Counted from the stretch's first letter, positions 34,346 to 45,330 are shown. The stretch is 64,000 bases of DNA from Euonymus europaeus (GCA_963580455.1 OY756961.1:5871001-5935000); one strand, 5' to 3'. Notes: a model not told the origin generated them from the sequence alone. Made by a program: numbers and translations.

Positions 34346-35280
34346 TTTTGAACTGTGATTGTAGCGAAGACCGAGCAGAAAACCCTACGCAGTCGTAGAG
34401 AACGTATCAGCTCGTACGAGGTGGACGGGGGTTGTGACTGTGAATCCGAAACGGCCAACTTGGTATTCTGCGGTCACACTTGGGTTAATTTTCCGTCGGA
34501 TATCCACCACGCATTAAGCGGAGCTCCAAAAGGTATTCTGATTTCCGGACCAGGCCGAGATTTGGGCCTTTTAAGGAGCTATGTATTTCTGCCCAGGCCC
34601 ATCTTCACATTGTTTGCTACCAAGTACCAACTACGCAAAGTACAAACTTTTTTTTTTTTTTTTGAGTCGAGTTTTATTCCAAAAGAAGAACAAATATTGC
34701 GTTTGATAAGCAAAATTTTAGCATATATAATAGTTAAAATATAGTTAATATTTGTTTTTTTTTTACTGATAGCATATACGATGGTAGAAATGTTGGACAA
34801 ATTACATATAAGAGTATTAAAATTTTTACCTTAATATTAATAGAATATGAAGTTATTTTTAGAAATGCCATGAAAATGTTCATGATCCTAAAAAATAGCA
34901 TTTGAAAATACTAATTCATCTTGAAATTTGGACACCAAATATGTGTCTGATATTCAAGTAGCATGTATGCTACGTAATTGATATTGGGCACCAAATTGTA
35001 ATTACATCATGGGGGATTGAATTGAAGATCGCAATGTTTTCACTCTCCTCCAGTATATGTATATGTAGGTCTTATCATTTGGTCCGTGAGTTTGGACACA
35101 CTCAGATCCCATTTCTTTGGCTTAATAGGCCTGAAATCTTACCATTTGGGCTATCCCGAAGCCCAATCAAGTTCAAGTCCGAAAAATGTGACATGCATAT
35201 ATATATATATATACACAAATTGTCATAGTGGATATATATGCATTGTTACGGTGGATATACAAAATGTGTGATAACATATA

Positions 35281-35310
<30 letters not shown>
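34346..35310. other. p23 upstream region and AT-rich intergenic DNA
   Basis: 34346-34450 should contain the p23 5' UTR and core promoter. A poly(T) run is at about 34648-34664, and (TA)n runs are at 35199-35212 and 35280-35296. No further gene is supported. Confidence 0.5.
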
Positions 35311-35311
<1 letters not shown>

Positions 35312-35421
35312 TCATGTGTAGGATACCAGGATTGTTGTTTGATGGGGTGCCGGACTCACAAGTTGTGCGCTTCACAACTATACTTCATACAAGGATGAGT
35401 GTGATACCCTGCACATGATTT
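35311..35421. mobile_element. Short hairpin-forming MITE-like element
   Basis: The left end ATCATGTGTAGGATACCA and the right end in reverse, ATCATGTGCAGGGTATCA, form 18 bp inverted repeats with three mismatches around a ~75 bp centre containing GTGCGCTTCACAAC. Flanked by GA/TA microsatellites, so no target duplication can be read. Confidence 0.5.
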
Positions 35422-35822
35422 TACGTGTTACTTGAGAATTGATATATATATATATATATATAAAATGTGCATTAGTGCACAAATGTCCAGGCCACGCCTA
35501 TTGGCCCAAGTTACTTGGGTTCAGACCATATTTGAGTTTATAAATTGTCCTAGGCTTAGTCCGAAGCCTGAAGAGAGTACTAGAGCTAAAATTTAAGGGC
35601 CGGCTCTTAAGCCTAGGCGAGCCTAGAACTGAACAGGTTGAGGAGCTCATCCATTGGACTTCCACAGCCCATCTAGCAATTTCATGGGCTAGACTGTAGC
35701 CGATCTGCGGGCTTTGGAAGCCTTCCGGCAGTAATATACTAATATCTTGGAGACCCACTGTAATTACTGTCGGTTTACTAGACTAATTTGCCAATTAAAA
35801 ACTAATCTAGGGTAATTCCAAT

Positions 35823-35977
35823 ATGTCTCTCTGCAAATCTCTCCGTCGGATTTCTGTCCCCGCCATCTGGGCTGCAAGGGCTTCACCCACTCTGCAATCC
35901 CAACTCTGCACATTTCGGATGAATTTATCTAATTTCAGGTTCTCTCCATCATCCAATTGGGATATTAAGGATATTTT
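35823..35977 (+). other. Possible first exon of a host gene interrupted by the copia element
   Basis: From the ATG at 35823 the frame reads MSLCKSLRRISVPAIWAARA and continues to the copia insertion at 35978. The start is rich in Arg, Ser and hydrophobic residues and lacks acidic residues, like a mitochondrial targeting peptide. A possible splice donor (CAG/GTTCTC) follows at about 35939. Beyond the element I could not recognise a continuation. It may be an exon of a broken gene or a chance frame. Confidence 0.3.
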
Positions 35978-36474
35978 TGTTGCACAAAACTAAAAAAACA
36001 TGTGTTCAACAATGGATGCTAGTCAAAGCTTGCCATTGTTGAACAACAATTCCTACTTTCAACAATGGTTGCCATTGTTGAATTTGGTAGGTTTACATTG
36101 TTGAATATTTGCCCAATCCTTTGCCTATATAAAGGCTTTGAGCCTTCCTTTGTAATACACACCAAAACACAAACAAGTGTTTGAGAGAGAGAAAGAGAGG
36201 GTGAGAGTGAGGGAGAAAAGAGAGGTTTTGTGTTGAGAAGTTTTTAGTTTTTCTTCTAGTTTCAAGAGAGAGTGTCATTGTTCTCTCCTTGTTAAATTAG
36301 AGAGAATGTTGTAATCCTTTACTCCATAGTGAATTCTTCTATACCGGTCCGTGGTTTTTACCCTGTTCATTAGGGGTTTTCCACGTAAAATCTGTGTATC
36401 CAATTTCGCCTTTTATTATCTCAAGTTCATTTGAAGCTGCAATCCTGCTCGATCCGGGCCGTCAATTTACAACA
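35978..36474 (+). repeat. 5' LTR of the copia element
   Basis: 497 bp. U3 contains repeated inverted CAACAATGG/CCATTGTTG motifs (36004-36100) and a TATA box, TATATAAA (36126-36133), ahead of the presumed RNA start. Near the R/U5 side lies the common copia motif GGTCCGTGGTTTTTACCC. Confidence 0.95.
36126..36133 (+). promoter_or_regulatory. TATA box of the copia LTR promoter
   Basis: TATATAAA within GCCTATATAAAGGCTTTGAG. The same box occurs in the 3' LTR near 40939-40946, where it could drive read-out towards downstream sequence. Confidence 0.7.
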
Positions 36475-36773
36475 AGTGGTATCGAAGCTATTGGTTGGTT
36501 CGGGAATTGCTTGTTCTCTTGAAAATCTGAGTATGCTCTGTGGTTGCAACATTGTCTGACCTTCCACATCAGAAAAGTTTTCTTGAGATTTTTGATCAAG
36601 TATTCGTGGTACGGTTGTGTGGAAGTACTATCTAAAAGAAGTTCTGTCTAGGAAAGTGCGGTTATTTAATTGTGCGCCGTTTTAAACGGAAGGCCCCCAC
36701 TCTTTCCTGGGAACTAATTTGGAGGTACTATTCACGGTACTGTTCACAAAGTACTTGATTGTGATAAAAAGCA

Positions 36774-39700
36774 ATGGCAGCGAAACATGAAATTGAAAAG
36801 TTCAATGGGAGTAATTTCTCATTGTGGAAATTGAAGATTAAGGCTATCTTGAGAAAAGATAACTGTCTGGCGGCTATTGATAATAAGCCCACTGGAGTCA
36901 CAGATGAAAAGTGGAGTGAAATGGATGGCACCGCAATTGCCAATCTTCATTTGGCATTATCTGATGGTGTACTTTCAAGTATAGAAGAAAAGAAAACTGC
37001 AAAGGAAATCTGGGATCATCTCACCAAGCTGTATGAGGCGAAATCTCTCCACAACAAGATTTTTCTGAAGAGGAAACTCTACACTCTTCGTATGATTGAA
37101 TCTACTTCGGTGACAGAGCACATCAACTCATTGAATACTATGTTTTCTCAACTCACATCGTTGGGATATAAAGTAGAACCAGTTGAACGTGCGAAACTTC
37201 TACTCCAAAGTCTACCATACTCATATGATCAACTCATCATCAACCTCACTAACAATGTTCTCACGGAATACCTAGTCTTTGATGATATTGCCGCTGCTAT
37301 TTTGGAAGAAGAAAATAGGCGCAAAAACAAGGAGGACAGGTTGGCCGGTTCACATCAAGTTGAGGCTTTAACGATGGAAAGAGGGAGACCAATGGAACGT
37401 GGCTCAAGTGGGAGCCAAAATCATGGCAGGTCCAAATCAAGGAGTAAGAAGAATTTTAAATGCTACTTTTGTGGCAAGAAAGGACACCTGAAGAAGGATT
37501 GTTGGAAGAAGAAGAACGAAGAGAAGAACTCTCAAGGAAATGTGGCAAGTACCCCAGATGATGGTGAAATTTTATATATTGAAGCAATGCCGATCACAGA
37601 AGGTGAAAGGAACTTTAGTGATACCTGGATTATTGATTCAGGTGCTACATGGCACATGACCTCACAAAGAGAATGGTTTCATCAGTATAAATCAATCTCA
37701 GGAGGATCAGTGTTCATGGGTAATGATCACATCCTGAAGATTGTCGGCATTGGAACCATCAAACTAAAAATGTATGATGGGACTGTTTACACTATCAAGG
37801 AGGTGCGACATGTGGAGGGCCTGAGAAAGAATCTATTGTCTTTGGGACAAATAGATAGTCTCGGTTACAAGATCCAAACTCAAGATGGGATAATGAAAAT
37901 TATTCGGGACGCACTTGTGGTTATGAAGGCAGAAAAGCTGAATTCAAATTTATACAAGCTAAAGGGAGAAACTATACTTGAAGCAGAAGCATCTGTTGTA
38001 TCAAGTAGTTCAAAAGATGAACCTGCAATGAAGTGGCATCTCAAACTCGGACATATGTCTGAACGAGGATTGAGAATTCTTTCCGAGAAGAATTTACTCC
38101 CTGGTCTTACAAAGGTGTCATTACCCTTTTGTGAGCATTGTGTTACAAGTAAGCAGAATAGATTGAAATTCAGTCTATCCTGTTCCAGAAGCAAGGATAT
38201 TCTAGAACTGATTCACTCTGATGTGTGGCAAGCACCGGTGATATCTCTGGGAGGAGCAAAATACTTTGTCTCATTTATAGATGATTATTCCAGAAGATGT
38301 TGGGTGTATCCTATCAAGAGGAAGATGGATGTGTTTCCAGTCTTCAAAATATTCAAACCCCGGGTGGAACTTGAATCTGGTAAAAGGATCAAGTGTTTGA
38401 GGTCTGATAATGGAGGAGAATACACTGGCGATGAGTTTGATGTTTTCTGTAATAAAGAAGGCATCAAAAGACAGTTCACTACAGCATACACTCCTCAACA
38501 AAATGGAGTGGCAGAGCGGATGAACAGAACCTTGTTAGAAAGAACAAGGGCAATGTTGAGAACTGCAGGCCTAGCAAAAGGCTTCTGGGCAGAGGCAGTC
38601 AAAACCGTCTGTTATCTGATAAATCGGTCACCTTCGACTGCAATTGAATTGAAGACACCGATGGAGATGTGGACGGGTAAACCAACTGATTATTCAAAAC
38701 TCCATACATTTGGAAGTGTTGTGTATGTGATGTTCAATGCCCAAGAAAGAACGAAGTTGGATCCAAAATCCAGGAAATGTATATTCTTGGGGTATGCTGA
38801 TGGAGTTAAGGGGTATCGGCTATGGGATCCCACTGCCCATAAGGTTATTATCAGCAGGGATGTTATCTTTATAGAAGATAAACTCAAAGATAAAAGTGAT
38901 GATAGCACGGAAAAAGAAAATTCAGAGACTACAATAGTTCAGACGGAAAATAAGTCTGAGAACGAAGTTGCTTCTGAAGCAGCGCCAGAGCATGAGGTAG
39001 AAGAACATGTTGAGTCCGAGACTCAAGTTGAGGCTCCTACCGAGGCTCCAGAAATTCGACGGTCAACTCGAGAGAAAAGACTGCCAGTTTGGCACTCAGA
39101 ATATGTTACGGAGTGCAATGTTGCATACTGTCTTTTAACGGAGGATGGAGAGCCATCAACTTTCCATGAAGCTAGAAACAGTTCAGATGCATCTCTGTGG
39201 ATGACAGCAATGCAGGAGGAGATTGAAGCTCTCCATAAAAACAACACTTGGAATCTTGTACCATTGCCACGTGGAAGAAAAGCCATTGGTAACAAATGGG
39301 TTTACAAGATCAAGCGAGATAGCAATGATCAGGTGGAGCGATATCGTGCTCGATTGGTGGTGAAAGGATATGCTCAGAAAGAAGGCATTGACTTCAACGA
39401 GATATTTTCTCCGGTGGTTCGACTTACAACAGTCAGAGTAGTCCTTGCTATGTGTGCTACATTTGACTTACATTTGGAGCAGTTAGATGTTAAAACTGCA
39501 TTTCTTCATGGAGAACTTGAAGAAGAAATTTATATGCTTCAACCAGAAGGTTTTGCTGAAGAAGGCAAAGAGAACTTGATTTGCAAGTTGAACAAATCTC
39601 TATATGGTCTCAAACAGGCGCCGAGATGTTGGTATAAGAGATTTGATTCCTTCATTATTAGCCTTGGGTACAATAGACTCAGTTCAGACCATTGTACGTA

Positions 39701-40712
39701 CTACAAAAGGTTTGAGGGAGATAATGACTTCATTATCTTGTTGTTGTACGTGGATGACATGTTGGTAGCAGGTCCCAACAAAGATCGTATCCAAGAATTA
39801 AAGGCACAGTTGGCTAGGGAATTTGATATGAAGGATCTGGGACCAGCAAACAAGATTCTAGGGATGCAAATTCACCGAGACAGAAATAGCAAAAAGATTT
39901 GGCTTTCACAAAAGAATTATTTGCAAAAGATCTTGCGGCGTTTCAACATGCAAGGTTGCAAGCCAGTTTCTACCCCACTTTCTGCTAATTTCAAGTTATC
40001 CTCAAGTATGTGTACTAGCAATGAAGCAGAGAGGATGGAGATGTCTCGAGTACCGTATGCATTAGCAGTGGGGAGTTTAATGTTCGCTATGATATGTACA
40101 AGGCCAGACATTGCACAAGCAGTGGGAGTGGTTAGTCGATATATGGCGAATCCTGGTAAAGAGCATTGGAATACTGTGAAGAGGATTCTGAGATACATCA
40201 GAGGAACCTCAGATGCTGCATTATGTTACGGGGGATCAGAATTTACTGTTAGAGGCTATGTGGATTCAGATTTTGCAGGGGACCTTGATAAAAGGAAATC
40301 TACTACAGGCTATGTGTTTACACTTGTAGGAGGAGCTGTAAGCTGGGTTTCAAAACTACAAACTGTTGTGGCTCTGTCTACAACAGAAGCAGAATATATG
40401 GCAGCTACACAAGCTTGCAAGGAAGCTATTTGGTTACAAAGGTTATTGGAGGAGCTCGGGCACAAACAAGAGAAAATTATTTTGTTTTGTGACAATCAGA
40501 GTGCCTTGCATATTGCAAGGAATCCGGCCTATCATTCAAGAACGAAGCACATAGGAGTTCAATATCACTTTGTTCGTGAAGTAGTGGAAGATGGAAGTGT
40601 GGATATGCAAAAGATTCACACAGATGAAAACCTAGCAGATGTGATGACCAAGCCGATCACCACTGACAAGTTTCAATGGTGTAGATCCTCATATGGTCTA
40701 GCGGATACATAA
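36774..40712 (+). CDS. Copia gag-pol polyprotein (gag, zinc knuckle, protease, integrase, RT, RNase H)
   Basis: 1312 codons, single frame, no stop. The gag N-terminus KFNGSNFSLWKLKIKAIL leads to a CCHC zinc knuckle (CYFCGKKGHLKKDC, about residue 230). The protease active site DSGA is at about 291. The GAG-pre-integrase motif WHLKLGHMS is followed by the integrase core with HSDVW (about 480), FIDDYSR and DNGGEY (about 545), and TPQQNGVAERMNRT. The RT catalytic YVDD is at about residue 991. RNase H carries DSDFAGD near 1162 and ends with the TKHIGVQYHFVRE and DVMTKP blocks. The order protease-integrase-RT-RNase H defines Ty1/copia. Sequence blocks such as KTAFLHGELEEEIYM resemble the Tork/Tnt1 lineage. 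Gag packages the RNA, and pol copies it and inserts the cDNA. All catalytic residues I can check are present. Confidence 0.97.
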   Translation: MAAKHEIEKFNGSNFSLWKLKIKAILRKDNCLAAIDNKPTGVTDEKWSEMDGTAIANLHLALSDGVLSSIEEKKTAKEIWDHLTKLYEAKSLHNKIFLKRKLYTLRMIESTSVTEHINSLNTMFSQLTSLGYKVEPVERAKLLLQSLPYSYDQLIINLTNNVLTEYLVFDDIAAAILEEENRRKNKEDRLAGSHQVEALTMERGRPMERGSSGSQNHGRSKSRSKKNFKCYFCGKKGHLKKDCWKKKNEEKNSQGNVASTPDDGEILYIEAMPITEGERNFSDTWIIDSGATWHMTSQREWFHQYKSISGGSVFMGNDHILKIVGIGTIKLKMYDGTVYTIKEVRHVEGLRKNLLSLGQIDSLGYKIQTQDGIMKIIRDALVVMKAEKLNSNLYKLKGETILEAEASVVSSSSKDEPAMKWHLKLGHMSERGLRILSEKNLLPGLTKVSLPFCEHCVTSKQNRLKFSLSCSRSKDILELIHSDVWQAPVISLGGAKYFVSFIDDYSRRCWVYPIKRKMDVFPVFKIFKPRVELESGKRIKCLRSDNGGEYTGDEFDVFCNKEGIKRQFTTAYTPQQNGVAERMNRTLLERTRAMLRTAGLAKGFWAEAVKTVCYLINRSPSTAIELKTPMEMWTGKPTDYSKLHTFGSVVYVMFNAQERTKLDPKSRKCIFLGYADGVKGYRLWDPTAHKVIISRDVIFIEDKLKDKSDDSTEKENSETTIVQTENKSENEVASEAAPEHEVEEHVESETQVEAPTEAPEIRRSTREKRLPVWHSEYVTECNVAYCLLTEDGEPSTFHEARNSSDASLWMTAMQEEIEALHKNNTWNLVPLPRGRKAIGNKWVYKIKRDSNDQVERYRARLVVKGYAQKEGIDFNEIFSPVVRLTTVRVVLAMCATFDLHLEQLDVKTAFLHGELEEEIYMLQPEGFAEEGKENLICKLNKSLYGLKQAPRCWYKRFDSFIISLGYNRLSSDHCTYYKRFEGDNDFIILLLYVDDMLVAGPNKDRIQELKAQLAREFDMKDLGPANKILGMQIHRDRNSKKIWLSQKNYLQKILRRFNMQGCKPVSTPLSANFKLSSSMCTSNEAERMEMSRVPYALAVGSLMFAMICTRPDIAQAVGVVSRYMANPGKEHWNTVKRILRYIRGTSDAALCYGGSEFTVRGYVDSDFAGDLDKRKSTTGYVFTLVGGAVSWVSKLQTVVALSTTEAEYMAATQACKEAIWLQRLLEELGHKQEKIILFCDNQSALHIARNPAYHSRTKHIGVQYHFVREVVEDGSVDMQKIHTDENLADVMTKPITTDKFQWCRSSYGLADT

Positions 40713-40790
40713 GCAAGCATGAAGGATCAGTGTAGAAAGAATGATGTGGAGAAATGATAGATTCTCAATCAAGTCTCCAAGTGGGAGAAA

Positions 40791-41287
40791 TGTTGCACAA
40801 AACTAAAAAAAACATGTGTTCAACAATGGATGCTAGTCAAAGCTTGCCATTGTTGAACAACAATTCCTACTTTCAACAATGGTTGCCATTGTTGAATTTG
40901 GTAGGTTTACATTGTTGAATATTTGCCCAATCCTTTGCCTATATAAAGGCTTTGAGCCTTCCTTTGTAATACACACCAAAACACAAACAAGTGTTTGAGA
41001 GAGAGAAAGAGAGGGTGAGAGTGAGAGAGAAAAGAGAGGTTTTGTGTTGAGAAGTTTTTAGTTTTTCTTCTAGTTTCAAGAGAGAGTGTCATTGTTCTCT
41101 CCTTGTTAAATTAGAGAGAAGGTTATAATCCTTTACTCAATAGTGAATTCTTCTATACCGGTCCGTGGTTTTTACCCTGTTCATTAGGGGTTTTCCACGT
41201 AAAATCTGTGTATCCAATTTCGCCTTTTATTATCTCAAGTTCATTTGAACTGCAATCCTGCTCGATCCGGACCGTCAATTTACAACA
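40791..41287 (+). repeat. 3' LTR of the copia element
   Basis: 497 bp, near-identical to the 5' LTR, preceded by a polypurine tract and followed by the TSD ATTTT. Confidence 0.95.
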
Positions 41288-41699
41288 ATTTTGTACTGAC
41301 TGCTCATTAACAGTTACAAGTGAAGTGATTATATTCCAATGAACTTGATCTCCTGCCGGAAGGTTTGTGATGGGAATGGGGCCTAGGAAGAATCTTCAAT
41401 CCAAGATACCCTTTCCATTTCCGAGAATCTGCTCTGTTTTTCTCACAACCTTTGGGAGCAATTCTTACTGAAGAAGTTGATGATGATAATCTTCTTACTT
41501 GACCTTCTCATAAAAGGAAAGGATATATTATCAATGGAGGACACATTTTTTGAGCAAGAATACAAATTTATCTCCAAACCCAGATTTAGGCTTCACAGGA
41601 TTTCTTCATGTCAAGCTTTAAGATCAGGTTGTGCAGACTGCGTGCATAGTATGCTGTAATGATTTCTCTCTTGCTATCTGATTGTGTGTCTGCTACTGG

Positions 41700-41885
41700 A
41701 CTATCAAGTTCTGGGAATTACCATGAGCAGTCGATGACGCCACAGCAGGCTCATCAGTGACAGAAGCAAGAGGAAATAGTTGGTTCCACTCCACACAAGC
41801 AATAGCTCTATCCATCTTCTCTCTGACGTTGAATCTCTGCCAACTTGCTGCTTTATTGCTAAAAAGGACATGAAAACCTCCGGCA
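41700..41885 (-). mobile_element. Small LINE endonuclease-region relic
   Basis: On the minus strand a frame reads RFNVREKMDRAIACVEWNQL then FPLASVTDE, close to the xRLDRALxNxxWxxxFPxAxV segment between endonuclease and RT in plant LINEs. It is short and flanked by unrelated sequence. Confidence 0.45.
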
Positions 41886-42055
41886 GTAACATGCTAATCA
41901 ATACAACCCATAATTGTTTAGGCCTTGGGCCTAATGATGTCATTATTACAGAAGTAGTTCACCGTTTCAAACATTCAACAACAAATAATAATGATAATAA
42001 AACAGTTTTATTTAAATTAAATTTGCAGCTAATAATTCCTCTCTTCACAATCCCA

Positions 42056-43572
42056 TCAGGTTTCAGCACTGGCCACAATATCGGCAACTTCTTGTTCCAG
42101 CTTCAAGATTTCTTGTTCAGCCTCTAGCCTCTCATCCGCAAACATTGAAGCTAACATTGGTTTATAGTTTTCAATTTGCTTCTCAATACTTTTAATCTAC
42201 AAAATGACAAGAAGTTATAAGAACAAAACATGTTCGATGAAATGCCAAAGGGAAGAAGCAGAACAGAAAAAATTAAGTTATGGAATTGCAGTAGTATACC
42301 TTTCGATGAGGCCATCGGTTCAAGCCCTCTCTTCTGCAAATTTTCTTCACAACCGTTGCGCATAAATCCACCTTTGCAGATGCCTCGTTGATGGGGAGAT
42401 GGAAAACATCTTTAAGGTCTTTCAGTTTCATTTTCTTTGCCCTCTCCCTCTGTATCACACATCATAAATTCAACATAAATGAATGAATTGGAGGAAATCA
42501 GAATCGATACAATTGCGTGCAGAGAGAATAACGAGAACCTGTGCGGCAAGAGTCGACTTAGGGACCCTCAATGTGGGTGCATTCTCTGCCTCGGCCCCTG
42601 CAAAAATGTAAAAGTATTCAAGACTCATGACAATGGCAATGCCAAAGGAGCAATTTTACCAAAACCGAAAGTGATAAAAATGTTTTTTTTTCTAACCAGA
42701 ACTAGTCGATGGAGACGAATCATTGAAATCATCAACATCTGAACCATCCATTATATCCAATTCCACGCAGAGAGTTTCGTAGAATAATGTCAACGGATCA
42801 TGCACCTTAGTGAATCCCCATTTGTTTCTATCAGAAATGTACTGCACCATAAACTGCTTCACATCCTCTGTGCTTTTGTTGGAGAAACTGATCTTACAGA
42901 ACAGAAACATCAATTAGCATTGGAATTCATAAACATCATAAAACAATGTCCAAAACTTACTTGAACTTGTGACACTGAGGCGCCAGTAAACCCACGTTGC
43001 AAAGTTTTTGAATCATTAGAATAGCGTGGCTGATTAGCCCCGGCCGGCCATGGATCTCAAGTTTGGTAACAAAAGTGCCTGCCACCACCATAATATGTAG
43101 CAATCACTTAGAAGGAAGAAAAAAAATCAATCACACCAAACCCAATTCGCTTACCATCTGTATGAATTAACTCTCTGAGAACTTGACAACAATCACAATG
43201 ATAAGGCTCTGGCTCTCTTGGCCACTTTGGAAGTGGAACTCCCTTTCGAATACTCGGATTCATTGCCAGCAAATTCTGTTGTCCTCCATTAATCATGTTC
43301 TGTTCCGGAACCGCCAATTGTGCTCCATAATTGGACCCATTATAAGAGTTCCAGATCATACAATCAATTGGGGGATTATTACTATTATCATTAGCATTTG
43401 TAATGCCAAAACCAGTCGAAGGAAGAGGATTCAGAACATTTGGTTGATTGATTGAAGTTAAATATCTGGGATTCGGATCCGGGGTATTGAGTAGATTGAT
43501 TAATTCGCAGTGAACGTCGGCATTGGTTAAGTATGACTCATTGTAAAGCACAGTTCCCCTGGGATCTGCCAT
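42056..43572 (-). CDS. RWP-RK domain transcription factor, RKD type, six exons
   Basis: Proposed exons on the minus strand: 43155-43572, 42961-43078, 42697-42887, 42539-42597, 42300-42449 and 42056-42196. They total 1077 nt in frame, giving 358 residues. The RWP-RK domain lies near residues 268-315: KDLKDVFHLPINEASAKVDL, ATVVKKICRREGLNRWPHRK, then IKSIEKQIENY. The signature RWPHRK ends the fifth exon. A short coiled-coil (ERLEAEQEILKLEQEV) closes the protein. The N-terminal half has a Cys-rich CDCCQVLRELIHTDG segment and TKLEIHGRPGLISHAILM. RKD factors act in the nucleus and control egg-cell identity and early embryo patterning. The start is the ATG at 43572 (MADPRGTVLYNESYL); the frame is open further upstream. 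A MITE sits about 450 bp upstream. Confidence 0.88.
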
Positions 43573-44023
43573 GCATGCACAGAAATGATAACGAGACTCT
43601 GTCAGTCTGTTGTGAAGAAGAAGATTTCGAGTCGGTCTCAAGCACCCGCGTAGGTGCTTGAGAGAGGACAATTGTGAATGGGAATTTGTGTTCTTGTCCC
43701 TCTGAAAAGTTATTAGATATGAAAGGGTGTTATAAAGGGAGAAAGGCGCGAGTGGCAGTTAATAGCCGTTGAGACTTGAGACAGGCGGTTATTGAGTTTT
43801 TGAAATTTGGAAGTTTACGAACCGACGACGTCGTATCAGTAAAATAACAACTTTTGACTCAGGGATGAACATGAGGGAGAGAGATAGAGATAACCGTTAA
43901 TAAGTGCCTAATTACTAATTAGCGCATTATGAGAAACTCTGCATCGTTGACAGCCATTTGCCTAGTACAGTTCAAATAACCAAAACTGGACTTCAGATTA
44001 TCTGTTTGATCTATGATTCCAAT
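43573..44023. promoter_or_regulatory. Proximal promoter and 5' UTR region of the RKD gene
   Basis: 451 bp between the RKD start codon and a MITE. The segment includes AAACCGACGACGTCGTATCAG (about 43819), a palindromic GACGTC. A TATA-like GATATGAAAG...TATAAAG lies near 43715-43738. Assignment as promoter is by position. Confidence 0.45.
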
Positions 44024-44422
44024 GGGAGCGCGGGCGGGTCTGCTGTAAATTTTTTACAGAAGACCCGCTGCATGGGGGTTTTAGGGCACGACAATTTTTT
44101 ATTTTATCATTTAAACATTATGATTGTCTTCTGATCGGGATTATGAGTCCAACGTTATATTATTTGTATCAAACAAAAATCAAATGGATCGTAAAAAAAA
44201 CACGACAATTCTAAACCGTTAAATATAAATTCGAAACATTCTATCTCAATTTTCACTATTCATTTGATTTTTGTTTGACACGAATAGTATTTCGTTGGAC
44301 TCGTAATTTCAATCAGAAAACATTAATGATTTTTAAATAATAAATAAAAATTGTTCTTGCCCTGAAACTCCCCTACAACAAGGTTCGTTGTAAAAAATTT
44401 ACAGCAAACCCCCGGCCTCTCT
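44024..44422. mobile_element. Mutator-type MITE upstream of the RKD gene
   Basis: About 399 bp with imperfect inverted ends: left GGGAGCGCGGGCGGGTCTGCTGTAAAT..., right in reverse GAGAGGCCGGGGGTTTGCTGTAAAT..., both continuing into TTTTTTACA and GGGCA(C/A)GA. Interior arms also pair (ATCAAACAAAAATCAAATGG / CATTTGATTTTTGTTTG), so the whole element can fold into a long hairpin. Flanks GATTCCAAT (44015-44023) and GATTCCGAT (44423-44431) suggest a 9 bp target duplication with one mismatch. Non-coding. Confidence 0.78.
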
Positions 44423-44431
44423 GATTCCGAT

Positions 44432-45330
44432 ATATGTTCCTAATATTTCTCATCTTAACTAGAAATTTAGTGAATATATTCTTGTTAGGGTTAAGAAAAT
44501 TAGTAATACATAAATTTTATTTATTTATTTTTCGGTTTATTATATATATATATATATATATAAGTTAATTTCATTGCATTAATCTTCCTGCATATTGAGA
44601 GCAATGGAAATTAATTATGTGGGGCTCATGACTATAATATAACTTATAAATAGGTAGTCCATATATTTAGATGTGAGACACATCTAATAGTATTCAAAAT
44701 CGTGTTTGTTACGAGATTTTTTTCTGTCATAAAAAATATGAAATGTAGCTATAAATATTGTAAAATTTCCCTCTGAAAATTTAAAGAAGTGAAAGAATTT
44801 TTCGTCACCAAATATCTCCGTCGCAAATTACGAATATTCTTTCGCCAAAAACTTCCGACTTTTCGAAACAAAACATATTTCTCATTCTTATTAGAGGTGC
44901 TGACGGTCAATATTTTGACAAAACTGTTAAGTTGATTTTTTCCATTTTTTGTCAATTTTAATGTAAAATATGTAATGTTAAGTAGTATTTTGCACTCTTT
45001 TTTTTTCTTTTTGAAAAAGGGAGGAAGATCTCATAGCCCATATCATTAATCAGGAAAGAAACACTAGCATCCCAAAAAAGGATCCAAGAGATTACCACTT
45101 TCAAGAACAAAAAAAAAACCAAACAATAAAACACGCGGACATTACATCAAATACCAATGACCTTGATTTCATCAATCGTCATGATCAACGAGTTCCAGCC
45201 GAAGCATATAGCTGTCCGACCGGGGCCTGTCCGAATAACATGACAGATGACAGCATATCAATGGCTATTTGAGCCAAAAACACTACGGAATATGCTTTTA
45301 AGGCTACATTAATGTATGTATTCTCGCTAT
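44432..45330. other. AT-rich intergenic DNA with a LINE-like 3' tail
   Basis: A (TA)n run is at about 44541-44561. At about 44995-45130 a poly(T) run is followed by GAAAAAGGGAGGAAGATCTCATAG...CATTAATCAGGAAAG, which resembles the reverse of a LINE 3' end. No gene is supported. Confidence 0.4.

Larger units (their letters stand above)
35978..41287 (+). mobile_element. Complete Ty1/copia retrotransposon, Tork-like
   Basis: 5' LTR 35978-36474 and 3' LTR 40791-41287, each 497 bp, TGTTGC...TACAACA. Target-site duplication ATTTT at 35973-35977 and 41288-41292. The primer-binding site TGGTATCGAAGC directly follows the 5' LTR (36477-36488). The polypurine tract AGTGGGAGAAA precedes the 3' LTR (40780-40790). 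The LTRs differ by five substitutions and two single-base indels by eye, about 1%, so the insertion is young. One uninterrupted gag-pol frame makes it a candidate for an active element. Confidence 0.97.

Noticed and set aside
35498..35758. 86-codon minus-strand frame
   Set aside because: No recognisable motif; composition is typical of intergenic DNA.
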